Shown here: positions 1-6,496 of the stretch, piece by piece | Layout of the letters: every line of letters begins with the position of its first letter | How positions within the stretch are numbered: position 1 is the first letter of the stretch | NCBI GenBank assembly: GCA_001797845.1 | Contig: MGQN01000033.1 | Location: 32,113-50,226, forward strand | Reading direction: 5' to 3' | From: Deltaproteobacteria bacterium RBG_16_44_11 | GTDB lineage: Bacteria; Desulfobacterota; Syntrophia; Syntrophales; Smithellaceae | Length of the DNA: 18,114 nt | Program-made: the position numbers and the translations under genes | The notes under the pieces: generated by a model | What the model saw: only the letters and a program-made list of their open reading frames with translations | What the model was told of the DNA's origin: nothing | Database searches by the model: none

Positions 1-994
1 GCGCACTCGAATGCAAAAATGGTTTATTGATGCCCAGCATTTTTCCGTGGCGCGCTGCCCGCCGCAATATGCGCCGCAAAACATACCCGCGGCCTTCGTT
101 CACGGGCATAATTCCGTCGCCGATTAAAAAAGTCACCGCACGACTATGATCGGCAATGACCCGGATGGAAACATCGTTTTCTGCATTTGTACCGTAGGTT
201 TTGCCGGATATTTTTTCTACAAAGCGGATAATGGGAGAAAAAAGGTCGGTATCGTAATTGCTTTTGACTCCCTGAATTACAGCAGTGAGGCGCTCCAAAC
301 CCATTCCCGTATCAATACTGGGCTTGGCCAACGGCTTTAATTTTCCATTTTCATCGCGATCATACTGGGTAAATACAAGATTCCAGATTTCCAGATACCT
401 ATCACAACCGCAATTCAGATCGCATTCGGCGCGGCCGCAGCCAGTGCCTTCGCCCTGATCGTAAATAATTTCGGAGCAGGGGCCGCAGGGACCGGTTTCC
501 CCCATCATCCAGAAATTGCTTTTTTCACCCATGCGCACAATGCGCTCTTTCGGCACACCCATCTTCTTATTCCAGATGGCGAAAGCCTCATCGTCATCCT
601 CATAAATCGTCACCCACAGTTTTTCTTTGGAAAGTTTTACGATTTTGATTAGGTATTCCCATGCCCAAGAAATCGCTTCTTCTTTGAAATAATCACCGAA
701 CGAAAAATTGCCGAGCATTTCGAAAAATGTGTGGTGGCGCGCCGTGACGCCGACATTTTCCAAATCGTTGTGTTTGCCGCCGGCACGAGCGCATTTCTGG
801 AAGGATGCCGCCCTTGTATATCCTCTGTTTTCCAGCCCTAAAAACGCGTTTTTAAACTGTACCATGCCCGCGTTGGTAAAAAGCAAAGTTGGATCGTCCT
901 TCGGCACCAGGGATGAACTAGCTACTCGTGTGTGTTTTTTCCCTTCGAAATACTTTAAGAAGCCCTCCCTAATTTCACTCCCCGTTTTCGCCAT
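1..994 (-). CDS. alaS: Alanine--tRNA ligase, N-terminal part (runs off the left edge)
   Basis: Charges tRNA-Ala with alanine in the cytoplasm. About 331 N-terminal residues are visible; the rest (remaining tRNA recognition, editing and C-terminal domains) lies outside the window. The class II catalytic core is clear: LLFTNAGMVQFK near residues 38-49, KCARAGGKHNDLENVG near 67-82, the motif 2 region FFEMLGNFSFGDYF, CGPCSEI, motif 3 GMGLERL, then NEGRGYVLRRILRRAARHGK. The start ATG at 994 follows AAGGTGAG about six bases upstream, inside the end of recX. It therefore overlaps recX by 20 bases, which suggests coupled translation in a recA-recX-alaS transcript, an order common in deltaproteobacteria. 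No disruption is seen. Confidence 0.97.
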   Translation of the reverse strand, partial: MAKTGSEIREGFLKYFEGKKHTRVASSSLVPKDDPTLLFTNAGMVQFKNAFLGLENRGYTRAASFQKCARAGGKHNDLENVGVTARHHTFFEMLGNFSFGDYFKEEAISWAWEYLIKIVKLSKEKLWVTIYEDDDEAFAIWNKKMGVPKERIVRMGEKSNFWMMGETGPCGPCSEIIYDQGEGTGCGRAECDLNCGCDRYLEIWNLVFTQYDRDENGKLKPLAKPSIDTGMGLERLTAVIQGVKSNYDTDLFSPIIRFVEKISGKTYGTNAENDVSIRVIADHSRAVTFLIGDGIMPVNEGRGYVLRRILRRAARHGKMLGINKPFLHSSA

Positions 995-1472
995 CGAACT
1001 CACCTTGAGCAATCCTTCCCAGTTTGTTTAAAATCAAGCCCGCCGGGAAACCCCGTCCCCGCAAGTTTTGAAATATTCTTTTTTTTTCCTTCAGATCTAA
1101 AGTATCCAACTTTTTTCTTGCCGCTTTTTTCTTAATCAAAAATATAATTGCCTCTTCCTCGGAAATTTCCCGGCGGGCTTCATCTATTGCCGTACTGATC
1201 AATTCCGCCGCGACACCTTTTCCCTGCAAACTGACAATTATCTTCCTGCTCCCACAAAGTTTGTTAACGGCAAGATTGCGCGCCCATTGACGAGCAAATA
1301 ATGCATCATCCAGATACTTCAATTCGTGGAGTTTTTCCAGCGCTTCTTTAACAATAACTGGCGAAAAGCCTTTTTCCCGCAACTTTTTTTCCAGCTCTTT
1401 TTCGCTGTGTGGCCGCATCGACAAAAGGCGATAAGCTTTTTGAAGGGCAGCCGCCAGATCTAAAACCTTCAC
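975..1472 (-). CDS. recX: Regulatory protein RecX
   Basis: RecX binds RecA filaments and modulates recombinase activity. The 165-residue protein has the family's three-helix repeat style: an N-terminal RPHSEKELEKKLREKGF segment, then YLDDALFARQWARNLAVNKLCGSRKI, which matches the conserved LDD-xxFAxxW-x(n)-G-x-x-x-I pattern. Length is normal for the family. The start is GTG at 1472, overlapping the recA TGA stop by four bases (GTGA), so translation is probably coupled to recA. The 3' end overlaps the alaS start. The adjacent recA and the sequence pattern agree, so alternatives are unlikely. Confidence 0.93.
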   Translation of the reverse strand: MKVLDLAAALQKAYRLLSMRPHSEKELEKKLREKGFSPVIVKEALEKLHELKYLDDALFARQWARNLAVNKLCGSRKIIVSLQGKGVAAELISTAIDEARREISEEEAIIFLIKKKAARKKLDTLDLKEKKRIFQNLRGRGFPAGLILNKLGRIAQGEFDGENGE

Positions 1473-2548
1473 TTATCATCTTCCTGCTCTTTAGCCACAA
1501 TACCCAATTTGGTGCGCACATCATTTTCCACTGCCGTCATAACATCCGGATTATCTTTTAAAAAGATACGGGAATTATCCCGGCCTTGGCCTATTCTGTC
1601 ACCCTTGTAAGAATACCAGGCGCCGCTTTTCTCAATGATACCATTTTCCGCCGCCAGATCCAATACATCGCCTTCGCGTGATATACCTTCGCCGAAGATA
1701 ATATCGAATTCCGCTTCTCTGAAAGGTGGAGCCAGCTTGTTTTTTACAACTTTAACTTTTGTTCTAAAGCCGATAACGTCCTGACCGTTTTTTATGGAAG
1801 TCATTTTTCTAATGTCGAGCCGTTGTGAAGCATAGAATTTCAGAGCATTACCACCGGTGGTCGTTTCCGGATTGCCGAAGAAGACGCCGATTTTCATGCG
1901 CAATTGATTGATAAAAATAACGGTGGTTTTGGATTTGCTGATACTGCCGGTAAGCTTGCGCAGTGCCTGCGACATAAGCCTTGCTTGCAAACCCATCTGC
2001 GCGTCGCCCATTTCACCTTCCAGTTCAGCTTTCGGAACCAGCGCGGCCACGGAATCAATTACCAAAACATCCAGCGCGCCGCTGCGGACAAGCGTTTCCG
2101 CAATTTCGAGCGCCTGCTCGCCCGTATCCGGCTGCGATATAAGAAGATCATCCGTATTGACGCCGATTTTTTTGGCGTAAGTCACATCTAAAGCGTGTTC
2201 AGCATCAATGTAAGCGGCAAGCCCATTTTTCTTTTGTGCCTCCGCTACAATATGCAGGGCAAGAGTTGTTTTACCGCCTGATTCCGGCCCATAGATCTCG
2301 ATAACTCTTCCGCGCGGCACACCAAATGTCCCCAAAGCAATATCCAAACTAAGCGAACCTGTCGATATTGCCGGAACATCTGCAACCCGCTCCGAGCCGC
2401 CCAGCTTCATGATCGATCCTTTGCCAAACTGTCTTTCTATTTGAGTAATTGCCAAATCAACAGCCTTTGATCTATCTAAATCTGCGCACATAGTATCATG
2501 ACCTCCATTAATTTTATTGTTGGTAGTTTTTTTAGTTTTCATTGCCAT
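1469..2548 (-). CDS. recA: Recombinase RecA
   Basis: DNA-dependent ATPase for homologous recombination and co-protease for LexA self-cleavage. Visible: Walker A GPESGGKTT near residues 87-95, Walker B LDVLVIDSVAAL, VIFINQLRMKIGV, the loop around GNPETTTGGNALKF, and the C-terminal REAEFDIIFGEGIS region. About 359 residues, slightly longer than usual because of a basic N-terminal leader (MKTKKTTNNK...) before the conserved DRSKAVDLAITQIERQFGKGSIMKLG. Several start codons sit in a row: TTG 2554, ATG 2551, ATG 2548, ATG 2542. AAGGA lies directly before the TTG, so ATG 2548 (six-base spacing) is the best choice. Its start is nine bases below the end of thpR. No SOS-box-like palindrome was found immediately upstream. 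Confidence 0.98.
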   Translation of the reverse strand: MAMKTKKTTNNKINGGHDTMCADLDRSKAVDLAITQIERQFGKGSIMKLGGSERVADVPAISTGSLSLDIALGTFGVPRGRVIEIYGPESGGKTTLALHIVAEAQKKNGLAAYIDAEHALDVTYAKKIGVNTDDLLISQPDTGEQALEIAETLVRSGALDVLVIDSVAALVPKAELEGEMGDAQMGLQARLMSQALRKLTGSISKSKTTVIFINQLRMKIGVFFGNPETTTGGNALKFYASQRLDIRKMTSIKNGQDVIGFRTKVKVVKNKLAPPFREAEFDIIFGEGISREGDVLDLAAENGIIEKSGAWYSYKGDRIGQGRDNSRIFLKDNPDVMTAVENDVRTKLGIVAKEQEDDK

Positions 2549-2557
2549 CATCAATCC

Positions 2558-3139
2558 TTATCCGGAAAAATTAAACTTTTTTAACTTTGTGTAAACCGCT
2601 CCCTGTGGTGTCAACTTGCTTTGAAACAAAACTAATTCCCTGCAGCTAAATTCGCCAATAGTACAATTACAATATTTACTCAGAGACTCACTAATTCCTG
2701 TTGTTTCCTGCGGAATTTTAATCCTCCCCAAAGTCAGATGTGCACGAAAGGGCCTGTTTTCCCGCTCAAAGCCAATGCCCTCAAAATCGCTTTCCATCTT
2801 TATTTGCAGTGCGGTTAACTCCTCTACATCACCTGTCGCTCCCAGCCAGAGAACACGTGGCCTGCGAGCATCGGGGAAAACGCCCATTTTTTCGATTGTC
2901 AGAGACAGGGGCAGTACCAAAGCTACCTGCTTTTCCACTACAGCGCAAATATTTTTTATATCGTCTTTATCAATATTGCCGAAAAATTTTAATGTAATGT
3001 GATTGCCTTGAGATTTAGTCCAGCTAATCTTCCCCTTTATTTCTTTTTTCAATTTTGCCTGCAGAAGGTCAACCGCCTGTAAAACCTCTTCCGACAGCTC
3101 AACTGCTAAAAATGCCCGTATATTCTTTTGCGCATCCAT
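2558..3139 (-). CDS. thpR: RNA 2',3'-cyclic phosphodiesterase (2H / LigT family)
   Basis: A 193-residue member of the 2H phosphoesterase superfamily, which acts on 2',3'-cyclic phosphate RNA ends and was named for 2'-5' RNA ligase activity. Both signature HxTx motifs are present at normal spacing: HITLKFFG (His47, Thr49) and HLTLGRIK (His134, Thr136). The N-terminus RAFLAVELSEEV is typical of ThpR. It lies between cinA and recA, an order seen in many deltaproteobacteria, and ends a few bases before recA. ATG 3139 is preceded by an AAGG about ten bases upstream. The family call is firm; the cellular substrate is not shown by the sequence. Confidence 0.92.
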   Translation of the reverse strand: MDAQKNIRAFLAVELSEEVLQAVDLLQAKLKKEIKGKISWTKSQGNHITLKFFGNIDKDDIKNICAVVEKQVALVLPLSLTIEKMGVFPDARRPRVLWLGATGDVEELTALQIKMESDFEGIGFERENRPFRAHLTLGRIKIPQETTGISESLSKYCNCTIGEFSCRELVLFQSKLTPQGAVYTKLKKFNFSG

Positions 3140-3165
3140 TTGCTATTGACCTTTTTCCTGAAAAT

Positions 3166-3277
3166 CACGGGTATGAACCCCAAAGCAAGCTTTGGAAACT
3201 ATTGTACCCTCCGCTGTGCGGGATTGTTCGACTTACAAATTTCAATTCACTTCGTTTTTGAAATTTGAGTCTCACAA
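3166..3277. repeat. Modular hairpin repeat, copy I (cinA-thpR gap and cinA 3' end)
   Basis: Three hairpins in tandem. First CCAAAGC-AA-GCTTTGG, then an imperfect CCC...GGG hairpin. Next comes a conserved linker (GGGATTGTTCGACTTA), then arms CAAATTTCA and TGAAATTTG around a loop with CACTTCG, and finally a GAGTCTCA tail. The linker, arms and tail recur at 5141-5240, and the linker and tail again at 5310-5386. The last hairpin overlaps the cinA stop codon. Confidence 0.7.
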
Positions 3278-4506
3278 TAATCTTTCAACATCATTAAAGC
3301 CGCTTCGGAAAAAACGTGCTTGTTTCTTTTACGATCCCATCTAAAAGCGTAATGACGGCAAAGAGTTTGCGTGGAATCGCTTAAGGCCAAATAAATAGTG
3401 CCTACAGGCTTATCCGGACTTCCGCCGGTTGGGCCGGCAATGCCGGTGGAAGAAAGCCCTAAATCGGTGCCGGACAGCTTGCGTACTCCCTCCGCCATCA
3501 AACGCGCCGTTTCTTCACTTACCGCTCCATATTTTTCTATAACGTCTACGGGAACGCCCAGCAACTTTATTTTTGCAGCATTGCTGTAAGTAACTATGCC
3601 GCGCTCAAAAAAGGCGGAGCTGCCCGCAACATCGGTCAAGCGATTAGATATCAGTCCGCCGGTGCACGATTCCGCTACCGCCAAGGTCATTTTTCTCTCT
3701 ATCAGTAAAGTGGCAACAATCTCTTCCAGGGTTTCCTCACCATAATGAAAAATGTATTTTTCCAGCCGCTTGGTTATCTCATCTTGCGCCAGCTTCAATT
3801 TTCGCTGAGCTTCCACCAAGGTTTTCCGGCGCGATATTATAACAAGATGATTTTCAGGAAAAACGGGGTAAAAACCAATACTCACGTCTAATGCATTAAA
3901 ATCAATATCCTTCAGGCTATCATCAACGGCTGCTTCGGAAAGCCCGAAAGTCTTGATAGTTTGTTTGGCGGAATATTGTTCATTTTGCGGAAAACATCTG
4001 CGCAAAACAGGAAGCACACCTTCCGTCATCATTCTTATTGTTTCGGCGGGAACACCGGGAATGACAAAAATCAGCTTCCCTTTAATATTCAGGACAAAAC
4101 CCGCTGCCGTACCCACAGGGTTGGCAATGATTTCGGCGCCTTGAGGAAACATAGCTTGCTTGGCGTTATTTTCTATCCAGCGCAAATTATATTTGGTAAA
4201 TATTTCTTTGATGTAATTCAAAACATTTTCGTCAGTATATAACGGCAATTCAAACGCCTGGGCAATCGCGGCAGAGGTAATGTCGTCGGCGGTAGGCCCC
4301 AATCCTCCCGTGCAGATTATAGCGTCTGTCAGGGGCAACAAATAATTCAAACGATTTTCAATCGCTTCAAAATCATCACCCACGGACATTATCGCTTCCA
4401 CGCGCCAGCCCTGCTGATTGATTTTCCGAGCGATAAAAGAAGAATTAGTATCCGCGGTGCGACCGCTGATCAATTCATTGCCGATAGTTAGAATCCCAAT
4501 TTTCAT
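3247..4506 (-). CDS. cinA: CinA-family protein (competence/damage-inducible protein, NMN amidohydrolase domain)
   Basis: A 419-residue two-domain CinA. Residues 1 to about 170 are the molybdopterin-binding-like domain (ILTIGNELISGRTADTNS, ICTGGLGPTADD, FVIPGVPAE). Residues about 260-412 are the nicotinamide mononucleotide amidohydrolase domain (AVAESCTGGLISNRLTDVAGSS, GPTGGSPDKPVGTIYLAL). It probably acts in pyridine nucleotide salvage and is classically co-transcribed with recA. The start ATG overlaps the pgpA stop by four bases (ATGA). The last residues (ETQISKTK) and the stop codon are encoded inside a hairpin repeat at 3238-3269 that resembles elements elsewhere in the window, so the native C-terminus may have been replaced or extended by repeat insertion. 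Confidence 0.95.
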   Translation of the reverse strand: MKIGILTIGNELISGRTADTNSSFIARKINQQGWRVEAIMSVGDDFEAIENRLNYLLPLTDAIICTGGLGPTADDITSAAIAQAFELPLYTDENVLNYIKEIFTKYNLRWIENNAKQAMFPQGAEIIANPVGTAAGFVLNIKGKLIFVIPGVPAETIRMMTEGVLPVLRRCFPQNEQYSAKQTIKTFGLSEAAVDDSLKDIDFNALDVSIGFYPVFPENHLVIISRRKTLVEAQRKLKLAQDEITKRLEKYIFHYGEETLEEIVATLLIERKMTLAVAESCTGGLISNRLTDVAGSSAFFERGIVTYSNAAKIKLLGVPVDVIEKYGAVSEETARLMAEGVRKLSGTDLGLSSTGIAGPTGGSPDKPVGTIYLALSDSTQTLCRHYAFRWDRKRNKHVFSEAALMMLKDYCETQISKTK

Positions 4507-4958
4507 AGCACACCAAAAAATACGAGCAACAATATCACCGCACCTGCGTAAATTCCGGCGGCAACATCATCCAGCACAATGCCCAAACCACCGGATATTT
4601 TCTGCAGATCACGGATAGGGAAAGGTTTCCAGATATCAAAAATCCGAAACAGAACAAAGCAAACTAATAAGTGCAAACCAGTTATGTCCACCGCCAGCAT
4701 GGTCACTTGAAAGCCGGCAATTTCATCAATCACAATGCGTTGGTCATCTTTTTTACGGTAAACTTGTTCTGCGCGTTCGGCGATATAAATAGCTAAACCC
4801 AATAAAAAGATTACAATTAAAAGACGCAGTAACCAGTGCAGGGGGGAAGAAATAAGGCAAATCAACACGCCGACTAATGTGCCGGCAGTCCCGGGAGCAA
4901 CGGGTGCCAACCCGGCGCCAAAACCTGTTGCCAATAATTTTATCAGCTTTTCGTTCAT
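4503..4958 (-). CDS. pgpA: Phosphatidylglycerophosphatase A
   Basis: Integral inner-membrane phosphatase that removes the phosphate from phosphatidylglycerophosphate to give phosphatidylglycerol. Family motifs in order: GLAPVAPGTAGTLVG near residues 16-30, DDQRIVIDEIAGFQVTM in the middle, FRIFDIWKPFPIRDLQ, and GGLGIVLDDVAAGIYAG near the C-terminus. About four hydrophobic segments are present. Length (151 residues) is normal. The start ATG is preceded by AAAGGAGCGGTT, a strong ribosome binding site. It heads the minus-strand cluster and overlaps cinA by four bases, so pgpA-cinA-thpR-recA-recX-alaS may share transcription from the promoter proposed near 5023-5049. Confidence 0.95.
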   Translation of the reverse strand: MNEKLIKLLATGFGAGLAPVAPGTAGTLVGVLICLISSPLHWLLRLLIVIFLLGLAIYIAERAEQVYRKKDDQRIVIDEIAGFQVTMLAVDITGLHLLVCFVLFRIFDIWKPFPIRDLQKISGGLGIVLDDVAAGIYAGAVILLLVFFGVL

Positions 4959-5022
4959 AACCGCTCCTTTGACTCCTATGAACTAAAATGACGCCTATTT
5001 TCAACTAGTTAAGTTTGCACAG

Positions 5023-5049
5023 GCTATATTCTTTTTAAATTGGTGTCAA
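5023..5049 (-). promoter_or_regulatory. Possible promoter for the pgpA-cinA operon
   Basis: On the minus strand TTGACA (5049-5044) is followed after 15 bases by TATAGC (5028-5023), about 65 bases before the pgpA start. The -35 is perfect but the spacer is short and the -10 imperfect, so this is only a candidate. Confidence 0.35.
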
Positions 5050-5140
5050 TTATTTTTCGGCCTTCCGCCCCAAATCCCTTTTTACTTTGCCCTTCGCTAA
5101 AGTTCTCCCCGCAGACTGTTTTTGTGGTCTCATTTCCCTG

Positions 5141-5240
5141 TGCTTCGCGCGGGATAGTTTCCAATAACCTTTGGCTATTGGATAATTCGACTTACAAATT
5201 TCATTACACTACGCTTATGAAATTTGAGCCTCATTACATC
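5141..5240. repeat. Modular hairpin repeat, copy II
   Basis: Three hairpins in series: a CCC...GGG hairpin around CTTCG, CCAATA...TATTGG, and the perfect arms CAAATTTCAT / ATGAAATTTG around a loop containing CTACGC. The linker GGATAATTCGACTTA and tail GAGCCTCATTA match copy I. This fills part of the 468-base gap between pgpA and lexA, which otherwise contains no gene I can support. Confidence 0.7.
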
Positions 5241-5250
5241 CAGCAAATTT

Positions 5251-5386
5251 CAGTCGCAGATGACCTTCAGGTTATGCGCTACGCTTCTGAAATTTGGGAC
5301 TTAAATCCCGCGTCGCTACGCTCCTGGGATAATTCGACTAACGCTTCAAACTTCACTTCGTTCGTTTTTAGCGAGTCTCATTAAAA
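5251..5386. repeat. Modular hairpin repeat, copy III (two units)
   Basis: First the arms CAAATTTCA and TGAAATTTG recur around a different, longer loop. Then comes a TCCC...GGGA hairpin with loop CGCTACGCTC, the same GGATAATTCGACT linker, a hairpin closed by CGCT / AGCG, and a GAGTCTCATTA tail. The unit stops immediately before the lexA promoter. Arm sequences differ between copies while the layout is retained. Confidence 0.65.
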
Positions 5387-5390
5387 TCTC

Positions 5391-5419
5391 TTGACAATAG
5401 AACAATCGTTCTATATCAT
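5391..5419 (+). promoter_or_regulatory. lexA promoter with embedded LexA operator
   Basis: TTGACA (5391-5396), a 17-base spacer and TATCAT (5414-5419) form a near-consensus sigma-70 promoter. The spacer is occupied by the palindrome ATAGAAC-AATC-GTTCTAT (5397-5414). Its core GAAC-N4-GTTC matches the Bacillus-type LexA box, which implies autoregulation of the SOS repressor. Transcription would begin close to 5426, at or next to the lexA ATG. Confidence 0.8.
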
Positions 5420-5426
5420 ACCTTTC

Positions 5427-6014
5427 ATGAAAGTCAAGCGAACTTTACCGGATGTGGAGAAAATATTTTCCACCTTTTTCCGCGAAAACCGGCGCATGCC
5501 GACATACTCGGAAGCGGCTGAAATTATTGGCGTGCGTTCTAAAAGTGTCGTTCACTTCTGGGTAAAAAAAATGATGGCTTCCGGGCTTTTGCAAAAAGAT
5601 GCCAAAGGCTTTTTAGCGCCGGCGCGTTTATCGCTGGGCTTGCCTCTGGCCGGAGAAGTTTGCGCCGGTTTTCCTTCTCCTGCAGAAGAAGAATTGCGCG
5701 ATGTCATTTCCTTTGATGAATATCTGGTGGCGCATCCGGAAACATCATTTCTGCTTTCCGTCACCGGCGATTCCATGATCGGCGAAGGAATCATGGAAAA
5801 AGATTTGGTCATTGTGGACAGGGGCCAAGAACCGAAAAACGGCGATATCATTCTGGCCGAAGTGGACGGCAACTGGACAATGAAGTATTTCTGCAAGAAA
5901 GGAAAAACGGTAACGCTGGAGGCGGCTAATCCCAAATATCCCCCGATTATCCCGCAAACAGAACTGCGCATCGCCGGCGTCATTACCGCGGTTGTGCGGA
6001 AATACCATAAATGA
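5427..6014 (+). CDS. lexA: LexA-type SOS repressor (S24 peptidase)
   Basis: A 195-residue transcriptional repressor with self-cleavage. Residues 7-63 form a LexA-like winged-helix domain (FFRENRRMPTYSEAAEIIGVRSKSVVHFWVKKMMASGLL). The peptidase domain has the cleavage site Ala80-Gly81 in EVCAGFPSP, the nucleophile Ser116 in GDSMIGEGIMEKDLVIVD, and the general base Lys153 in TMKYF. The start is ATG 5427; an in-frame upstream TTG at 5391 is really the -35 box of the promoter. No Shine-Dalgarno sequence precedes the ATG, and the -10 box ends only seven bases upstream, so the mRNA may be leaderless. The GAAC-N4-GTTC palindrome in the promoter fits autorepression. A UmuD- or phage-repressor-like role is less likely given the length and domain order. 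Confidence 0.9.
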   Translation: MKVKRTLPDVEKIFSTFFRENRRMPTYSEAAEIIGVRSKSVVHFWVKKMMASGLLQKDAKGFLAPARLSLGLPLAGEVCAGFPSPAEEELRDVISFDEYLVAHPETSFLLSVTGDSMIGEGIMEKDLVIVDRGQEPKNGDIILAEVDGNWTMKYFCKKGKTVTLEAANPKYPPIIPQTELRIAGVITAVVRKYHK

Positions 6015-6315
6015 GGTTTTATAGTGATAAAGTAAGATTGATATGGGTAGCTTTAAAATGATTCAACCTAAAACTAATTATTCAACATCTTTTCAAAAAA
6101 ACCCTGCGGCGGTAAGAAGTCCAGCGGATAATCTCTAGTAGATAGGTAGGGATGTTATGCCGATCCGTATAACATCCCACATGAAGAGAAAGGAAATAGG
6201 TTGATTATTGTTTAATATTAAGTTATTAAACTTAAAATTGCAGATTTTGTAGAGGGGTGTTATGCCGACAGGAGAGCGGTGTTTGTAATATTAACACCGA
6301 TCCATATAAACAATG
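6015..6315. other. AT-rich gap between lexA and the cassette region, with alternating inverted motifs
   Basis: No convincing gene; the only small frame (6058, 26 codons) lacks a good ribosome binding site. The notable structure is GGGATGTTAT / ATAACATCCC (6149-6178, perfect 10-base arms, 10-base loop), a second GGGGTGTTATGCCGA (6254-6268), and CGGTGTT / AACACCG (6277-6299). GTTATGCCGA occurs twice in direct orientation. The region ends in ATAAACAATG directly before the first 128-bp element. Confidence 0.6.
6201..6229 (+). promoter_or_regulatory. Possible promoter reading into the cassette region
   Basis: TTGATT (6201-6206), a 17-base spacer and TATTAA (6224-6229) point toward the first cassette. 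The position resembles that of a cassette promoter (Pc) of an integron, but the surroundings are AT-rich and matches by chance are likely. Confidence 0.3.
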
Positions 6316-6443
6316 TTCGTCCGACCGCATACGCGGTCAGACGAACGGAGCCGCGTCTGAAGGTCGCTTGTTCAACCGCCTGCGGCGGCCGAACAGCGAC
6401 TAGAACGGACTGGCCTGCGGCCAGCAGCTCAGCCGCAGCTCCG
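6316..6443 (+). repeat. 128-bp palindromic element, copy A (possible ORF-less mini-cassette)
   Basis: Begins GTTCGTCCGACC and ends GCTCC before GTTAGC. It differs from copy B by a single substitution over 128 bases. It contains four stems: GTTCGTC/GACGAAC, a closing stem AACGGAGCCGCG with one mismatch to its partner, an inner GTCGCT...AGCGAC hairpin with loop CCGCC-TGC-GGCGG, and CTGGCC-TGC-GGCCAG. The upstream flank (ATAAACAATG) is not one of the attC arms seen before copies B and C. Confidence 0.85.
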
Positions 6444-6496
6444 TTAGCATACAAAATAAAATAGAGTAATTCTTATAATTAGAAGGGTGGTACAAG

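Noticed and set aside
708..1031. Plus-strand ORF opposite alaS
   Set aside because: Shadow of alaS; the minus-strand frame has continuous class II synthetase motifs.
5040..5384. Plus-strand ORF of 114 codons between pgpA and lexA
   Set aside because: It runs entirely through the hairpin repeats, has no ribosome binding site and shows no domain; it is read-through of repeat sequence.
5391..5426. Upstream TTG start for lexA adding 12 residues
   Set aside because: The TTG is the first triplet of the -35 box and the added codons are the LexA operator and -10 box.
5552..5983. Minus-strand 143-codon ORF opposite lexA
   Set aside because: Shadow of lexA; low-complexity serine-rich translation without domain.
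6316..6443. Transposon-type MITE with terminal inverted repeats
   Set aside because: The two outer ends are not inverted copies of one another and no target-site duplication is seen; palindromes are internal. Kept only as an alternative to the mini-cassette view.
6260..6454. Minus-strand ORF across copy A, with a similar one at 8557-8793
   Set aside because: Both share the same translated phrase only because they read the repeated 128-bp element; no start context.
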